A DNA stretch of 59,465 nucleotides, from the NCBI GenBank assembly GCA_011369445.1, contig DRQF01000026.1:1-59465 (forward strand), written 5' to 3'. Each line of letters opens with the position of its first letter. Positions within the stretch are counted from its first letter, which is position 1. The position numbers and the translations under genes are program-made. Shown in pieces: positions 17,771 to 28,319 of this stretch. Source of the stretch: Planctomycetota bacterium (GTDB lineage: Bacteria; Planctomycetota; GCA-002687715; DRQF01). The notes under the pieces were generated by a model that was given only the letters and a program-made list of their open reading frames with translations, had not been told where the DNA came from and made no database searches.

Positions 17771-19030
17771 TCAGATCTTCTTGAGCTTGCGAGGCGGAGG
17801 AGGCCCGGGCATGCGTCCCTTCAGGGTCAAGACCTTGCCGTCGCGCCAGACCTTCAGTTCGAGGGACTCCGAAGACCCGGCAGCGCGGAAGACGCGGGCC
17901 AGATCGTCCGGGGACGCAAGAGGGGCGGCTTTCCAAAACAACAGGACGTCGCCCGGTTTCAAGCCCAGCTTCTCCGCCAGACTCCCGGCGTCCACCTCGT
18001 GAATGTAGACACCCGGGGCGCCGAGCTTGGAAGCGTCGAAGCCTTTCAGTTCCTCCGCATCCGACGTCCGCGAGACGAGGACGCCCAGACGACGAGTCTT
18101 CGGCGTGGGCTTGGCGAGTGGGCTCCTGCGATCACGTTCGGCGCCGGGAAGGCGGCGGAGACGTCCGGTGTCCGACCGGCGGGAGGACCCATCAAAGAGC
18201 CGACGAAGCCTCTTGAACCGTTCCTCGAACTCCTTTTTGAGGTCGTTCTCTCCGGGAACGGGAGGCAGAGGCGGCGACCCCAGGCCGGGGCCTGATCCGA
18301 AGAGCTGGAAGCGGATGCGACCATTCTCGAAGATCCCGGTATCCTTGTAGAGTTCGTAGACGTCCTTATGAAGCGTCTTGAATTCGTCCAGGTCCTTGGC
18401 TTCGTAAGTCTCTGTCTTCCCATCCTTCGTCACGGTGAAACGACATCCGTCACTCCCCGTTTTCCAGGTCATCTTCACCCCGTTGACGGTCATCGTCGTG
18501 CTCGAAGACACCTGAGTGCGCATGTCGTTGGGGTTGATCTCGATCTCGAACCCCTTACCGAGGCCCCGAAAGCGACTCTCCATCCAGGCGTCGAGAGCCC
18601 GCCAATACTCCTCCATGTTGGGAAACTGGTCTGGGCGGGGCGGACCCGGCAAGGGCCTGATATCGATGCCTCCACGGGATCTCGGGCGGGCTTCCTTCTT
18701 GGTGGGCGGCTCGAGACTCTCGAGGAGTGACTTGACCCGTTGACGGACCTCCGGATCCTTCGCGTCCAGATGACGTTGCAGGTAGGGGCGCGCCTTCGCG
18801 CCCATCTCCTTCAGCGCCTTCCACGCGGCATCGCGCTGAGCGAATTCCTCCGCTCCCAACTGAGCGACCAGCTTGTCGACCTTCTTGGCCAAGACCGAAT
18901 CATGGGAATCCAGTTTTTCGAGCTTCTTGGTGGGCGGCGGCGTCTTCTTCTTGCCCCCCTCCTGAGCCATGAGACCGGGCCCCCAAGAGACCGCGATCAG
19001 GCAAACGAGCACGGATGCGATGCTCTTCAT
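17771..19030 (-). CDS. Secreted PDZ-domain protein with HEAT-like N-terminus
   Basis: Periplasmic or surface protein of 419 residues with a Sec signal peptide (residues 1-22, ending GLMAQ). A Lys-rich linker leads to a HEAT-like helical pair at about 45-110 (FAQRDAAWKALKEMG, DPEVRQRVKSLLE). The middle has TMTVNGVKMTWKTG and FTVTKDGKTETYEAKD strands. A C-terminal PDZ domain lies at about 335-405 (PGVYIHEVDAGSLAEKLGLK, GDVLLFWKAAPL). No protease domain is present, so it is probably a scaffold. It is convergent with rlmN. Confidence 0.8.
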   Translation of the reverse strand: MKSIASVLVCLIAVSWGPGLMAQEGGKKKTPPPTKKLEKLDSHDSVLAKKVDKLVAQLGAEEFAQRDAAWKALKEMGAKARPYLQRHLDAKDPEVRQRVKSLLESLEPPTKKEARPRSRGGIDIRPLPGPPRPDQFPNMEEYWRALDAWMESRFRGLGKGFEIEINPNDMRTQVSSSTTMTVNGVKMTWKTGSDGCRFTVTKDGKTETYEAKDLDEFKTLHKDVYELYKDTGIFENGRIRFQLFGSGPGLGSPPLPPVPGENDLKKEFEERFKRLRRLFDGSSRRSDTGRLRRLPGAERDRRSPLAKPTPKTRRLGVLVSRTSDAEELKGFDASKLGAPGVYIHEVDAGSLAEKLGLKPGDVLLFWKAAPLASPDDLARVFRAAGSSESLELKVWRDGKVLTLKGRMPGPPPPRKLKKI

Positions 19031-19093
19031 GGCACTCCCTCCCTGTATTGCGTTCGAATTGACGTCCTGATTGGGAACGGATGAGAAGGAGTT

Positions 19094-19396
19094 TTACTCC
19101 CCGGGAGAAGCCGGCGGCTCTGAATTCTTCCGGGGCGGCAGACGATCCTTGATGCCGTCCCAGATTCCGGGCTCAATGTGATCCAGGCGTCGGCGCTGCT
19201 CCTCGGCCCAGCGGGCGAGCAGAGACTTCATCAACTGCCTCGCTTCGGCCTGGTCGCTCGGGGGCGCCGCCCCTTCGCGGGCCGAAGGCGTCTCATCCCC
19301 AGGCGCGGAAGTCCAAGGGATTCCTGGTCGCCTCGTTCCAGTGCGTCGCCCCCCGAAACCCCGAGGCAAACGCGGTCCCCAAAAATCATAACCCAT
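19094..19396 (-). CDS. Small hypothetical protein
   Basis: A 100-residue protein with a Pro/Gly/Arg-rich N-terminal half and a helical segment at about 50-75 (SDQAEARQLMKSLLARWAEE). AAGGAG lies 10 nt before the ATG. It lies 63 nt upstream of the PDZ protein gene on the same strand and may be co-transcribed with it. No family is recognised. It could be a small regulator or not a real gene. Confidence 0.45.
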   Translation of the reverse strand: MGYDFWGPRLPRGFGGRRTGTRRPGIPWTSAPGDETPSAREGAAPPSDQAEARQLMKSLLARWAEEQRRRLDHIEPGIWDGIKDRLPPRKNSEPPASPGE

Positions 19397-19547
19397 TGGC
19401 TGACGACTCCTTAGAGAACCGAATGACGGGATCGCCGGCAGGCGACTCGTCAGTCTCTACGTCCCTCGCACAGGGGCTGACAGGAAAGTTTCGAAAAAAA
19501 GTGGAGAATTTCGACGAGTGGGGAGCTTTGAGCCGTCCCATCCTCCC

Positions 19548-20624
<1,077 letters not shown>

Positions 20625-20662
20625 CCCGCTCCACCAGGGTCGGTGTCCTTCCGAGGCGGGGC

Positions 20663-20691
20663 ATTGTAGACCGGGGGACCCAGAAGCCCAA
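20663..20691 (-). promoter_or_regulatory. accA promoter
   Basis: Minus strand: -35 TTGGGC (20686-20691), 17-nt spacer, -10 TACAAT (20663-20668). The leader before the accA ATG is about 32 nt. Confidence 0.6.
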
Positions 20692-20697
20692 CCGCCG

Positions 20698-20726
20698 TTG
20701 AAGGCGTCCCCGGCAGGGGCTATAGT
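20698..20726 (+). promoter_or_regulatory. purL promoter
   Basis: -35 TTGAAG (20698-20703), 17-nt spacer, -10 TATAGT (20721-20726). It is back to back with the accA promoter, with only 6 nt between the two -35 boxes. Transcription would start near 20733, leaving a leader of about 160 nt before the purL ATG. Confidence 0.6.
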
Positions 20727-20894
20727 CGGTCACCGCCTCGCAAGAACGTAAAGCACGCGATATTTTGACCTTACGTCAGGTCTTACCCATGCGCCGACGG
20801 CAACGCCCGGGGCCGAACGGAGCCCGAAAACGGCCCTGCCGTCTTGGGCGCCTTCGCATGCGTGGAATCCGATCTGCCGACCCGGGACGAAAAC

Positions 20895-23774
20895 ATGCTC
20901 TGGCACTTCGAGATCAGTCCGAGGGAAAACTTCGAATCCGCCGCCTCTCATGACGTGGAACGACATCTCGCCGCGTTGGGCTGGAGACGGATGGGACCCG
21001 TGGAAGCGCGACGACTCTACCTTCTGGGCGGTGACATCGACGAGGAGGACGCTCGGCGCCTGGGGGCACGACTGCTCAGCGACGAGGTCGTCGAAACCTG
21101 TCGTGTCGACGCCTTCGACGCGGTTCCCTCCGACGATCCCCGATCGGTGACCATCACCCGCAAGGCCGGCGTGATGGAGCCCGCCGAGGAGAGCATCCGC
21201 AGAGGAGCCGCGCGACTCGGCTTGGAACTCGATGAAATCCGCACCGGAACCTGCTTCCGCTTTCTGGGAGACCTGGAAGAGGGCGATCTCGAAACGGTCG
21301 CCCGCCGACTCCTGGCGAACGACGTCGTCGATGAGATCCTTCCCGGCCGCAGGGGGCTGCCCCTACCCCACCACCCAGAGCCCTATCGGTTTCGCCGCAT
21401 CGTCGTGCCCCTTCCCGATACCGACGAGGGTTTGTTGGAGCTCTCCCGGTCGATGGGACTCTCCTTGAACCTGGAGGAAATGCGTACGGTTCGCGGGCAT
21501 TTCGCCAAGATGGGACGCGACCCCACGGATGTCGAACTGGAGACCCTCGCCCAAACCTGGTCGGAGCACTGCAAGCATAAGACGTTCACGGCTCGGGTGA
21601 CCATGGGAGAGCGGCGGTACGAGAACCTCCTCAAAGAAACCGTGTTCGAAGCCACCCGAAGTCTGAACAAGGACTGGTGCGTCTCCGTGTTCAAGGACAA
21701 CGCGGGCATCGTGCGATTCGATGACGACTTCGATCTTTGCATCAAGGTGGAGACCCACAACCACCCTTCGGCCATCGAGCCCTACGGCGGCGCGGGAACG
21801 GGTTTGGGCGGCGTGATCCGCGACATCCTGGGGACCGGTCAAGGCGGGAAGCCTGTCGCCAATCTGGACGTCTTTTGCGTCGGACGCCCGGACGTCTCCG
21901 CCCACAACCTGCCGGCCGGCGTCCACCATCCCCTGCGCATTCTCGAGGGGGTCGTCGCCGGAGTGAGAGACTACGGCAATCGCATGGGGATTCCCACCGT
22001 ATCGGGGGCCGTCCTCTTCGACGAACGCTACACCGGAAATCCCCTGGTCTTTTGCGGGACGGTGGGCCTCATTCCCCGCGGGATGAGCGAGGGTGAGGCC
22101 CGACCGGGGGACCTCATCGTTGCGCTCGGGGGGCGAACCGGCCGTGACGGCATTCACGGAGCGACATTTTCCAGTCGAGAGTTGCACGAAGAATCCGAGT
22201 CCGTGGACGGGGGCGCTGTGCAGATCGGCAACGCCATCACCGAGAAACGCATGATGGATGTTCTTCTCGCCGCACGCGATCGTCACCTGTTTCGGGCGGT
22301 CACCGACTGCGGCGCCGGGGGGTTTTCCTCGGCCGTGGGCGAGATGGCCGAGCACATCGGCGCCGACGTCGAGCTCTCCAGGGCGCCCCTCAAATACCCC
22401 GGCCTTTCGTATGCGGAGATCTGGATCTCGGAGGCGCAGGAGCGCATGGTGCTCGCCGTTCCGCCGGAGCACCTCGACGAGCTGAAGGCTTTGTGCGACA
22501 GCGAAGACGTGGAGTCCAGCGTGCTGGGGACGTTCACGGACACGAGCCGGTTGAGGCTCTTCTACGAAGGCGAGTCGGTCGCGGACATGGACATGGACTT
22601 CCTTCACAACGGGTTGCCGCGACCATCCCGCGAGGCGACTTGGTCACCGCCACCCCAAGAACCGCGCGAAGGTTTCGAATCGCGCCAGCCGAGCGATGCG
22701 CTGGCGGCGCTTCTCGAGGAGCCGAATCTCGCCAGCAAGGAATGGATCATCCGGCAGTATGACCACGAGGTCCAGGCGGGCTCCTGTATCAAGCCGCTCG
22801 TCGGCGCCCGAAGCGACGGTCCTGGGGACGGCTCCGTCGTCGCACCGCGCCTGGGCTCGACCAAGGGGTTCGCCCTCGGTCTGGGAGTCCAACCCTGGAT
22901 TGCCGACCTGGACCCCTACTTGGCTTCGACGGCGGCGCTCGACGAGGCGGTGCGCAATGTGGTGGCCGTGGGCGGAGACCCCGAACACACCTGCCTGTTG
23001 GACAACTTCTCTTGGGGCAATACGGCCAAGCCCGACCGATTGGGGGCACTCGTCCTCGCCGCCGAGGGCTTAAAGGACGCAGCCCTGGCGATGGGCATGC
23101 CTTTCGTGTCCGGCAAGGACAGCCTCAACAACGAGTACGCCACGCGGGACGGCTCGATCTGCATCCCCCACACCGTCGTTGTCACGGCGCTCTCCTTGGT
23201 TCACGACGTGGAGCGGACGACGACGATGGACCTCAAGAAAGCGGGAAACCGATTGATCCTGGTGGGACCGACGCGAGACGAACGCGGCGGCTCGGCATGG
23301 ATGCGTCTGCACGGAAGAAGGGGTGACCTCGCCCCTCACGTCGACCTGAAACTGGCGCCCAAGATCCACGCTGCGATCCACCGCGTCATTCGGGCGGGCT
23401 ACGCGGAGTCCTGCCACGACCTGTCGGACGGCGGCCTCGCGGCCGCCCTGGCCGAAATGGCTCTCGCCGGGGATCTCGGCCTCGAGGTCGAACTCGAATG
23501 CGTCCCGGGCAGCGAAGAGTTGGAGACCGACGCCATCCTCTTCTCCGAGACACCGTCGCGCTACGTCCTCGAGATCGCGGCGTCGCAATGGGACGATGTG
23601 CGATCGATCCTGGACGGGGTTCCCGCCGCCGACATCGGAGCCGTCACGGCGTCCAAACGGGTACGCGCGACTCACGGAAAGGACACAGTCGTTCTCGACG
23701 AAGACGTGGACGAGCTGGCCGCACGGTTCCGCTCCGGGCTCACTCGATACATGGAAGGGGAAAGCCGTGACTGA
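20895..23774 (+). CDS. purL: Phosphoribosylformylglycinamidine synthase PurL with N-terminal PurS-like duplication
   Basis: Purine biosynthesis step 4 enzyme (FGAR to FGAM), 959 residues. From about 200 onward it is a small-type PurL with SEHCKHKTF, VETHNHPSAIEPYGGAGTG, GGVIRD and SGKDSLNNEY. Before that are two PurS-like units at about 1-75 and 80-155. The second is clear (GVMEPAEESIRRGAARLG, RRLLANDVVDEIL); the first is divergent (ARLLSDEVVETC). PurS is normally a separate dimeric protein, and in large PurL proteins an N-terminal domain mimics that dimer. This gene is thus an intermediate form, with PurQ still separate. The ATG at 20895 follows a weak ribosome site. Confidence 0.95.
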   Translation: MLWHFEISPRENFESAASHDVERHLAALGWRRMGPVEARRLYLLGGDIDEEDARRLGARLLSDEVVETCRVDAFDAVPSDDPRSVTITRKAGVMEPAEESIRRGAARLGLELDEIRTGTCFRFLGDLEEGDLETVARRLLANDVVDEILPGRRGLPLPHHPEPYRFRRIVVPLPDTDEGLLELSRSMGLSLNLEEMRTVRGHFAKMGRDPTDVELETLAQTWSEHCKHKTFTARVTMGERRYENLLKETVFEATRSLNKDWCVSVFKDNAGIVRFDDDFDLCIKVETHNHPSAIEPYGGAGTGLGGVIRDILGTGQGGKPVANLDVFCVGRPDVSAHNLPAGVHHPLRILEGVVAGVRDYGNRMGIPTVSGAVLFDERYTGNPLVFCGTVGLIPRGMSEGEARPGDLIVALGGRTGRDGIHGATFSSRELHEESESVDGGAVQIGNAITEKRMMDVLLAARDRHLFRAVTDCGAGGFSSAVGEMAEHIGADVELSRAPLKYPGLSYAEIWISEAQERMVLAVPPEHLDELKALCDSEDVESSVLGTFTDTSRLRLFYEGESVADMDMDFLHNGLPRPSREATWSPPPQEPREGFESRQPSDALAALLEEPNLASKEWIIRQYDHEVQAGSCIKPLVGARSDGPGDGSVVAPRLGSTKGFALGLGVQPWIADLDPYLASTAALDEAVRNVVAVGGDPEHTCLLDNFSWGNTAKPDRLGALVLAAEGLKDAALAMGMPFVSGKDSLNNEYATRDGSICIPHTVVVTALSLVHDVERTTTMDLKKAGNRLILVGPTRDERGGSAWMRLHGRRGDLAPHVDLKLAPKIHAAIHRVIRAGYAESCHDLSDGGLAAALAEMALAGDLGLEVELECVPGSEELETDAILFSETPSRYVLEIAASQWDDVRSILDGVPAADIGAVTASKRVRATHGKDTVVLDEDVDELAARFRSGLTRYMEGESRD

Positions 23775-24549
23775 ACCCAGGGTGTGCGTTCTTCGCGCCG
23801 CCGGCGTGAACTGCAACGAGGAGACCGCATTCGCCTTCGAGCGGGCGGGAGCGGAGGTTCGCGAGATCCACGTGAATCAACTCCTGGAATCTCCAAAGCT
23901 CCTGGGTGAATTCGGTGCCGTCGCTATTCCCGGCGGGTTCTCCTACGGCGACGACATCGCCGCCGGACGCATTCTCGCCCTCGAAATCGACGAGACTCTG
24001 GGAGAGGCTTTCCGAAGTCTGGTGGAACGGGGCGGACTCGTGATCGGGATCTGCAACGGTTTTCAGGTGCTGATCAAATCCGGTCTCCTACCCGGCCCGT
24101 CTCCGGACGGCCCCCCCATCCGAGCGACGCTCCGCGACAATGCTAGCCACCGCTACGAGGATCGCTGGGTGCGTCTTCGTCCCGACCCGTCACTTTGCCT
24201 GTTCCTCAATGACGACGACGAGCTGGAGCTGCCGGCGGCCCACGCCGAGGGCCGATTCACCGTCGCGGATGAGAGCGATCTCGAACGCCTCGCGTCGGAC
24301 CGCCGGGTGGCGTTACGCTATCTTGGTCCGGAGCCGGGCCCGGCACCCTACCCCTTCAATCCCAACGGGAGCGCGGGCGACGTCGCGGCCATTGTGGACG
24401 CCACCGGGCAGGTTTTGGGAATGATGCCCCACCCGGAGCGAGCCTTGTTCCCGTGGCAACACCCCCGTTGGACGCGCGAGCGAGGTCGCCGCACGCAAGG
24501 GGACGGAGCGAGGATCTTCGAGAATGCGGTACGCCACCTACGCGCTTAG
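23767..24549 (+). CDS. purQ: Phosphoribosylformylglycinamidine synthase PurQ (glutaminase)
   Basis: Class I glutamine amidotransferase subunit of FGAM synthase, 260 residues, which supplies ammonia to PurL. The nucleophile cysteine is in GICNGFQ and the catalytic His is in MMPHPERAL. The N-terminal VLRAAGVNCNEETAFAFERAGA and GGFSYGDDI are diagnostic. The GTG start at 23767 follows AAGGGGAAA and overlaps the purL stop by 8 nt. The next gene overlaps its 3' end by 26 nt. Confidence 0.95.
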   Translation: MTEPRVCVLRAAGVNCNEETAFAFERAGAEVREIHVNQLLESPKLLGEFGAVAIPGGFSYGDDIAAGRILALEIDETLGEAFRSLVERGGLVIGICNGFQVLIKSGLLPGPSPDGPPIRATLRDNASHRYEDRWVRLRPDPSLCLFLNDDDELELPAAHAEGRFTVADESDLERLASDRRVALRYLGPEPGPAPYPFNPNGSAGDVAAIVDATGQVLGMMPHPERALFPWQHPRWTRERGRRTQGDGARIFENAVRHLRA

Positions 24550-25519
24550 CCTGATCATCATAGGCGTCCTAGGGATCGGCCTGTGGATGGTGAGGTCCCC
24601 CTCAGGCGTGGCGGAGACGCCCGAAGCATCGCCCCGGGAGCGACTCGTCAAACTCGAACGCCGGATTCAAGGACTCGCCCAGACACTCGGTCGTTTGGGC
24701 CAGGAGCCGGCCTTCCAATCTTCCGCCCTCCCCGAGGCCTTGAAGACCCTGACGGAGCGACTCCGCCTGACATCCAATCGCATCTACTCCGTCAGAGATC
24801 GGCTTTCACTGGACGATGCGGCGCGACCGGCGGCTCTTGAGGTCATCGCCGGCGCAAAGAAGGATCTGGACGACATCGAGGGGCGGGTGGCGGCATTCCA
24901 AAAGGAGACCGCTCCTCTGACGACCGAGCTCAGGGACGCATTCTCCCGGACTCTTCGCGTCCATCAGATCCTCACGTATTTCGTCGAGCAAGGCATCCCG
25001 TGCGTGGACGAACAGCGCCTCGCCGAAGAACACCGAAAGAACTTCGAGCAGGGGCGGCGGTGGTGGCTTGCCCAAGTTGCGGCGGTCCTCCAGGGGAATC
25101 CGGCGGATCCTCGTATCGCCACGTTGGGCGCGGCGGCGATTCGCAACGGCGCCAAGACCATCGATCCCCTCTACGAGCGGTTGAACCCCGTCTTCATCCA
25201 GGTCCAGCAGATTCTCACGCCTCTCATGGGCATCCGAGACCGCATCACTTGGGCCGAAGGCCTCGCGCGGCGGCTACCGCGGAGCGACCCGTGGAGGGCG
25301 AACCCGAATCACGACCCCAAGCACCTGAAAACGACCTTCGAGGCTCTGGAGGCCTCCACGCGTGCCGTCGCGAAGTCGCTGCTCCCACTTACCGAACGGG
25401 AGCGGCGCCAGAAAGTCGAAGCCGTCTTGAAGAAGCAGGGGGAGTTCCTCTCCCACCTCAATCGCGACTGGATCACGAAGGCCAAAGAGGTCGGCTACCC
25501 ATTGCCGAAGACCGACTGA
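24524..25519 (+). CDS. Membrane-anchored helical protein of unknown function
   Basis: A 331-residue protein with an N-terminal membrane anchor (ATYALSLIIIGVLGIGLWMV). A long helical, likely coiled-coil region follows, rich in Glu, Arg, Leu and Gln. No catalytic motif or known family is recognised. Its start lies inside purQ, so it is co-expressed with purine synthesis genes. That may reflect transcriptional convenience rather than function. It could also be an envelope spacer protein. Confidence 0.7.
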   Translation: MRYATYALSLIIIGVLGIGLWMVRSPSGVAETPEASPRERLVKLERRIQGLAQTLGRLGQEPAFQSSALPEALKTLTERLRLTSNRIYSVRDRLSLDDAARPAALEVIAGAKKDLDDIEGRVAAFQKETAPLTTELRDAFSRTLRVHQILTYFVEQGIPCVDEQRLAEEHRKNFEQGRRWWLAQVAAVLQGNPADPRIATLGAAAIRNGAKTIDPLYERLNPVFIQVQQILTPLMGIRDRITWAEGLARRLPRSDPWRANPNHDPKHLKTTFEALEASTRAVAKSLLPLTERERRQKVEAVLKKQGEFLSHLNRDWITKAKEVGYPLPKTD

Positions 25520-25552
25520 CGAGGTCTCCGCGCGCGACGACGCACATTCGCC

Positions 25553-27529
25553 TCAATCGTCGGGAGCGCTGGACTCTCCCTGGGTTCGCTGCTCCCAGCC
25601 CTCGGCAAGAACGCGTTCGTTGTCGACCCGACGGGTGACGCCCTTCTTGTCGAAGTACTCGAGAAGAGGAATGACGTACTTGCGACTGGCCCCGATGATG
25701 TCCTTGAACTCCTTCGATGGCATCGGCCCCGAATCACGGATGCGCCGCACGAGTCGCCGCTCCGCCTCCTCGATCGCCTCGCGATGGAGAGCGAGATCGG
25801 CAGTGATGGGAACGAGCGTCCCCATTTGAAAGAGGTACTCGAGAAGCTCCTTCACCTTCTTCTCGGGCTTTCCCACGGCCGCAATGATCTCGGACTTGAT
25901 GGGGCTCGCGAAGAGGTTCTCCTTGTGGAGAGACTCGATCAGGGTGACCAGGCGATAATCCTCCTTTGAAAGCCCCCCGGTCCAGTCGCCGTGACGAAAC
26001 TTTCGATTGCCCAGCTGGGTCATCTTTCCCCGTCGAACCCACTCCTCCAAAGCCGCCTCCACGAGAGCCAACTCGAGCTTGCTCTCCTTCACGAGGCTCG
26101 CGACGGCAAACCCGGCCTGGAGGCGGTCTCGGTCGTGCAATGCGAGAAGCGCGGTCGAGACGTCCTTGAGCGCCTGCTTGAACATGTCCCGATGAATCCA
26201 GCTGCGTTCCTTGCCCACGCGCAACACACGGCCATCGCTGCGGAGCGACTCCAGCTCGGGCAAGAGATCCTCAGGCTTCTCCTTCATGGCCAATGCGACT
26301 TCGCCGAGGGACATGAGCTTTTTCCCTTGGCTGCGCACCACGTACTCGAGATACCTGCGGCGATCGCCGAGATGTTCCTCCTTGGCGGCGATGTTCTCGT
26401 TCAGCCAGTCTCGGAAACGCTTGAATCGCCAGCGGGTCTCACCGAGGATCACGCCGCCCCCCAGGGTGATGACCGGGCTCTCCAATCGCAGAACGAAACG
26501 GTCGCCGGCCGCAACAACGACATCCTCGTCCAGGCGCAGCTGAACGAGACCGCTCTCGCCGGGAAGGAGGTGGGGGCGGTCCAGAAGCACCACGGTTCCT
26601 CGCACGTCCGCACACCCGACGTGGAGTCTCACCGGCATCCGATTGCGAAGGGGAGTCTCGTGGTGTGGGAGGTATTCCAATCTCGCCTCCAAGAGCGAGG
26701 CGGCTGAGAAGAATCCCTTCGCCGCGACGACGTCCCCTCGATGAACATCGCGGTAGTTGACGTCGGTGAGGTTCAAAGCCGCCCGGTGCCCGGCCGAAGC
26801 GTGGTCGCTCTGCCGATGGTGGACCTGGATTCCCCGAACACGCACGTCGATGCCGCGCGGGAGAACCTCGAGGACGTCGCGCACACTCACCCGCCCGGAG
26901 ACCGGAACGCCCGTCACCACGGTCCCGTGGCCCCGGATGGAGAAGCTCCTTTGGATCGGCATGCGAAAGACGCCCGTCTCTTCCCGCTCCGGGAGGTTGA
27001 CCAGCGCCGAGCGAAGGGTCTCTCGGAGGGTATCGATCCCCTCCCCCGTGACGTTGGAAACACGGACGATGGGACTGGCCTCCAGAAATGTTCCCTGAAG
27101 GAATTCCCTCAGGTCGTCCTCCACGATCTCCTGCAGCTCCGCATCGACTGCGTCGATCTTGGTGAGGACCGTCAATCCGTGTCGAATCCCCAAGAGCCTC
27201 ATGATCTGCAGATGCTCCCGGGTCTGCAGCATGACACCGTCATCGGCGGCCACGACCAAGAGCACGAAGTCGACCCCCGACGCCCCAGCGACCATGTTGC
27301 GAATGAACTTCTCATGGCCGGGGACGTCGATGATTCCCGCCTTGATCCGTTCGTTCACGGGAAACTCGGCATAGCCGATATCGATCGTCATGCCTCGATC
27401 CCGTTCCTCTTTCAGGCGACTCGGGTTCTGCCCGGTCAATTGTTGCACCAAGCTGGATTTTCCATGGTCAATGTGGCCTGCGGTGCCGATGACGAGATGG
27501 ATGGCTGGTTCTTCGCTCGAGGTGGTCAT
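25553..27529 (-). CDS. selB: Selenocysteine-specific elongation factor SelB
   Basis: GTPase that delivers Sec-tRNA to UGA codons carrying a SECIS element, 658 residues. The G1 loop is [13 protein letters not shown], the DxxG loop IDVPGHEKF and the TKxD motif LTKIDAVD. The N-terminal domain starts without the long extension of EF-Tu. Domains 2-3 follow ([29 protein letters not shown]). The C-terminal 250 residues are winged-helix units that bind SECIS RNA ([38 protein letters not shown]). The ATG at 27529 follows AGGA; the longer upstream reading covers the promoter. Its presence implies Sec use, although SelA, SelD and tRNA-Sec are not in the window. Confidence 0.95.
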   Translation of the reverse strand: MTTSSEEPAIHLVIGTAGHIDHGKSSLVQQLTGQNPSRLKEERDRGMTIDIGYAEFPVNERIKAGIIDVPGHEKFIRNMVAGASGVDFVLLVVAADDGVMLQTREHLQIMRLLGIRHGLTVLTKIDAVDAELQEIVEDDLREFLQGTFLEASPIVRVSNVTGEGIDTLRETLRSALVNLPEREETGVFRMPIQRSFSIRGHGTVVTGVPVSGRVSVRDVLEVLPRGIDVRVRGIQVHHRQSDHASAGHRAALNLTDVNYRDVHRGDVVAAKGFFSAASLLEARLEYLPHHETPLRNRMPVRLHVGCADVRGTVVLLDRPHLLPGESGLVQLRLDEDVVVAAGDRFVLRLESPVITLGGGVILGETRWRFKRFRDWLNENIAAKEEHLGDRRRYLEYVVRSQGKKLMSLGEVALAMKEKPEDLLPELESLRSDGRVLRVGKERSWIHRDMFKQALKDVSTALLALHDRDRLQAGFAVASLVKESKLELALVEAALEEWVRRGKMTQLGNRKFRHGDWTGGLSKEDYRLVTLIESLHKENLFASPIKSEIIAAVGKPEKKVKELLEYLFQMGTLVPITADLALHREAIEEAERRLVRRIRDSGPMPSKEFKDIIGASRKYVIPLLEYFDKKGVTRRVDNERVLAEGWEQRTQGESSAPDD

Positions 27530-27580
27530 CCTGATTCCTGTTCGACGCGCCGACAGGCGCACGGTGGGCTTCGACGGGAC

Positions 27581-27589
27581 ATCATAGCA
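27581..27589 (-). promoter_or_regulatory. Extended -10 promoter of selB
   Basis: Minus strand TGC-TATGAT with no clear -35. The leader before the selB ATG is about 45 nt. Confidence 0.5.
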
Positions 27590-27673
27590 ATCTCCGCCGG
27601 ACTTTGAGGTGGAGTCCCCCACTGCTACCGTCCGTCGGCCGACCCAATTTGGATTAGGAGGGGCGAAACACCC

Positions 27674-28285
27674 ATGACCCAGCCACGACGACGGCACATC
27701 GTTCGCCGCCTCTACGACTGGATGCTCTCCTGGGCGGAATCCCCCCACGGCACCTGGGCCCTCTTCTGGCTGGCCTTCGCCGAGTCGTCATTCTTTCCTC
27801 TCCCGCCAGATCCCCTGCTCATGGCGCTCGCTCTCGGGCGCAGGCAACGGGGAGTCTGGTACGCCGTCGTCTGCAGCGTCGGGAGCATTCTCGGTGGCCT
27901 CTTCGGGTACGTCATCGGATTCTTCCTCTGGGAGCACGTGCGCGAATTCTTCTACGGGTGGGTCCCCGGATTCACGCCGGAGCGGGAAGCCTGGTTCCGA
28001 GATTCCTATCACGAACAGGGCTTCCTCATCGTCTTCCTCGCCGGCTTCACACCGATCCCCTACAAGGTGTTCACGCTGGTCTCCGGCGCCGTGGGCATGA
28101 ACGTCTTCGAGTTTTTCGCCGCCAGCCTCGTGAGCCGGTCCGCACGTTTCCTCATGATCGGCGGCCTGATCAGGGCCTTCGGCGACCCGATCCGACGTTT
28201 CATCGATCGATGGTTCGATCGTCTGGCCCTTGGATTCGCCATTCTCCTCGTGGCAGGGTTCGTGGCCGTCAAGTTCCTCCTCTGA
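27674..28285 (+). CDS. VTT-domain (DedA/YqaA-like) membrane protein
   Basis: Inner-membrane protein of 203 residues with about four membrane segments. It carries the VTT/DedA features: a proline-rich re-entrant segment (FAESSFFPLPPDPLLMALALG) and a second one (FLAGFTPIPYKVFTLVSGAVGM). DedA relatives act in lipid scrambling and membrane homeostasis. The YqaA subgroup is less well known. The ATG follows AGGAGGGG with a longer than usual spacer. It is divergent from selB and 34 nt upstream of the aminotransferase gene. Confidence 0.88.
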   Translation: MTQPRRRHIVRRLYDWMLSWAESPHGTWALFWLAFAESSFFPLPPDPLLMALALGRRQRGVWYAVVCSVGSILGGLFGYVIGFFLWEHVREFFYGWVPGFTPEREAWFRDSYHEQGFLIVFLAGFTPIPYKVFTLVSGAVGMNVFEFFAASLVSRSARFLMIGGLIRAFGDPIRRFIDRWFDRLALGFAILLVAGFVAVKFLL

Positions 28286-28302
28286 CGGACGCCCGCCCGC
28301 CG

Positions 28303-28311
28303 TGTTACACT
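28303..28311 (+). promoter_or_regulatory. Extended -10 upstream of the aminotransferase
   Basis: TGT-TACACT ends 8 nt before the ATG at 28320, consistent with a leaderless transcript, and no Shine-Dalgarno sequence is present. Confidence 0.45.
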
Positions 28312-28319
28312 CTTTTCCC

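Noticed and set aside
16689..17936. 415-codon frame antisense to rlmN
   Set aside because: Shadow of a conserved radical-SAM gene.
20733..20894. Purine riboswitch in the purL leader
   Set aside because: No aptamer-like conserved core or AT-rich paired structure was recognised; only a small GACCT/AGGTC repeat.
25553..27673. tRNA-Sec or SECIS element near selB
   Set aside because: No cloverleaf or SECIS stem could be recognised in the flanking DNA.
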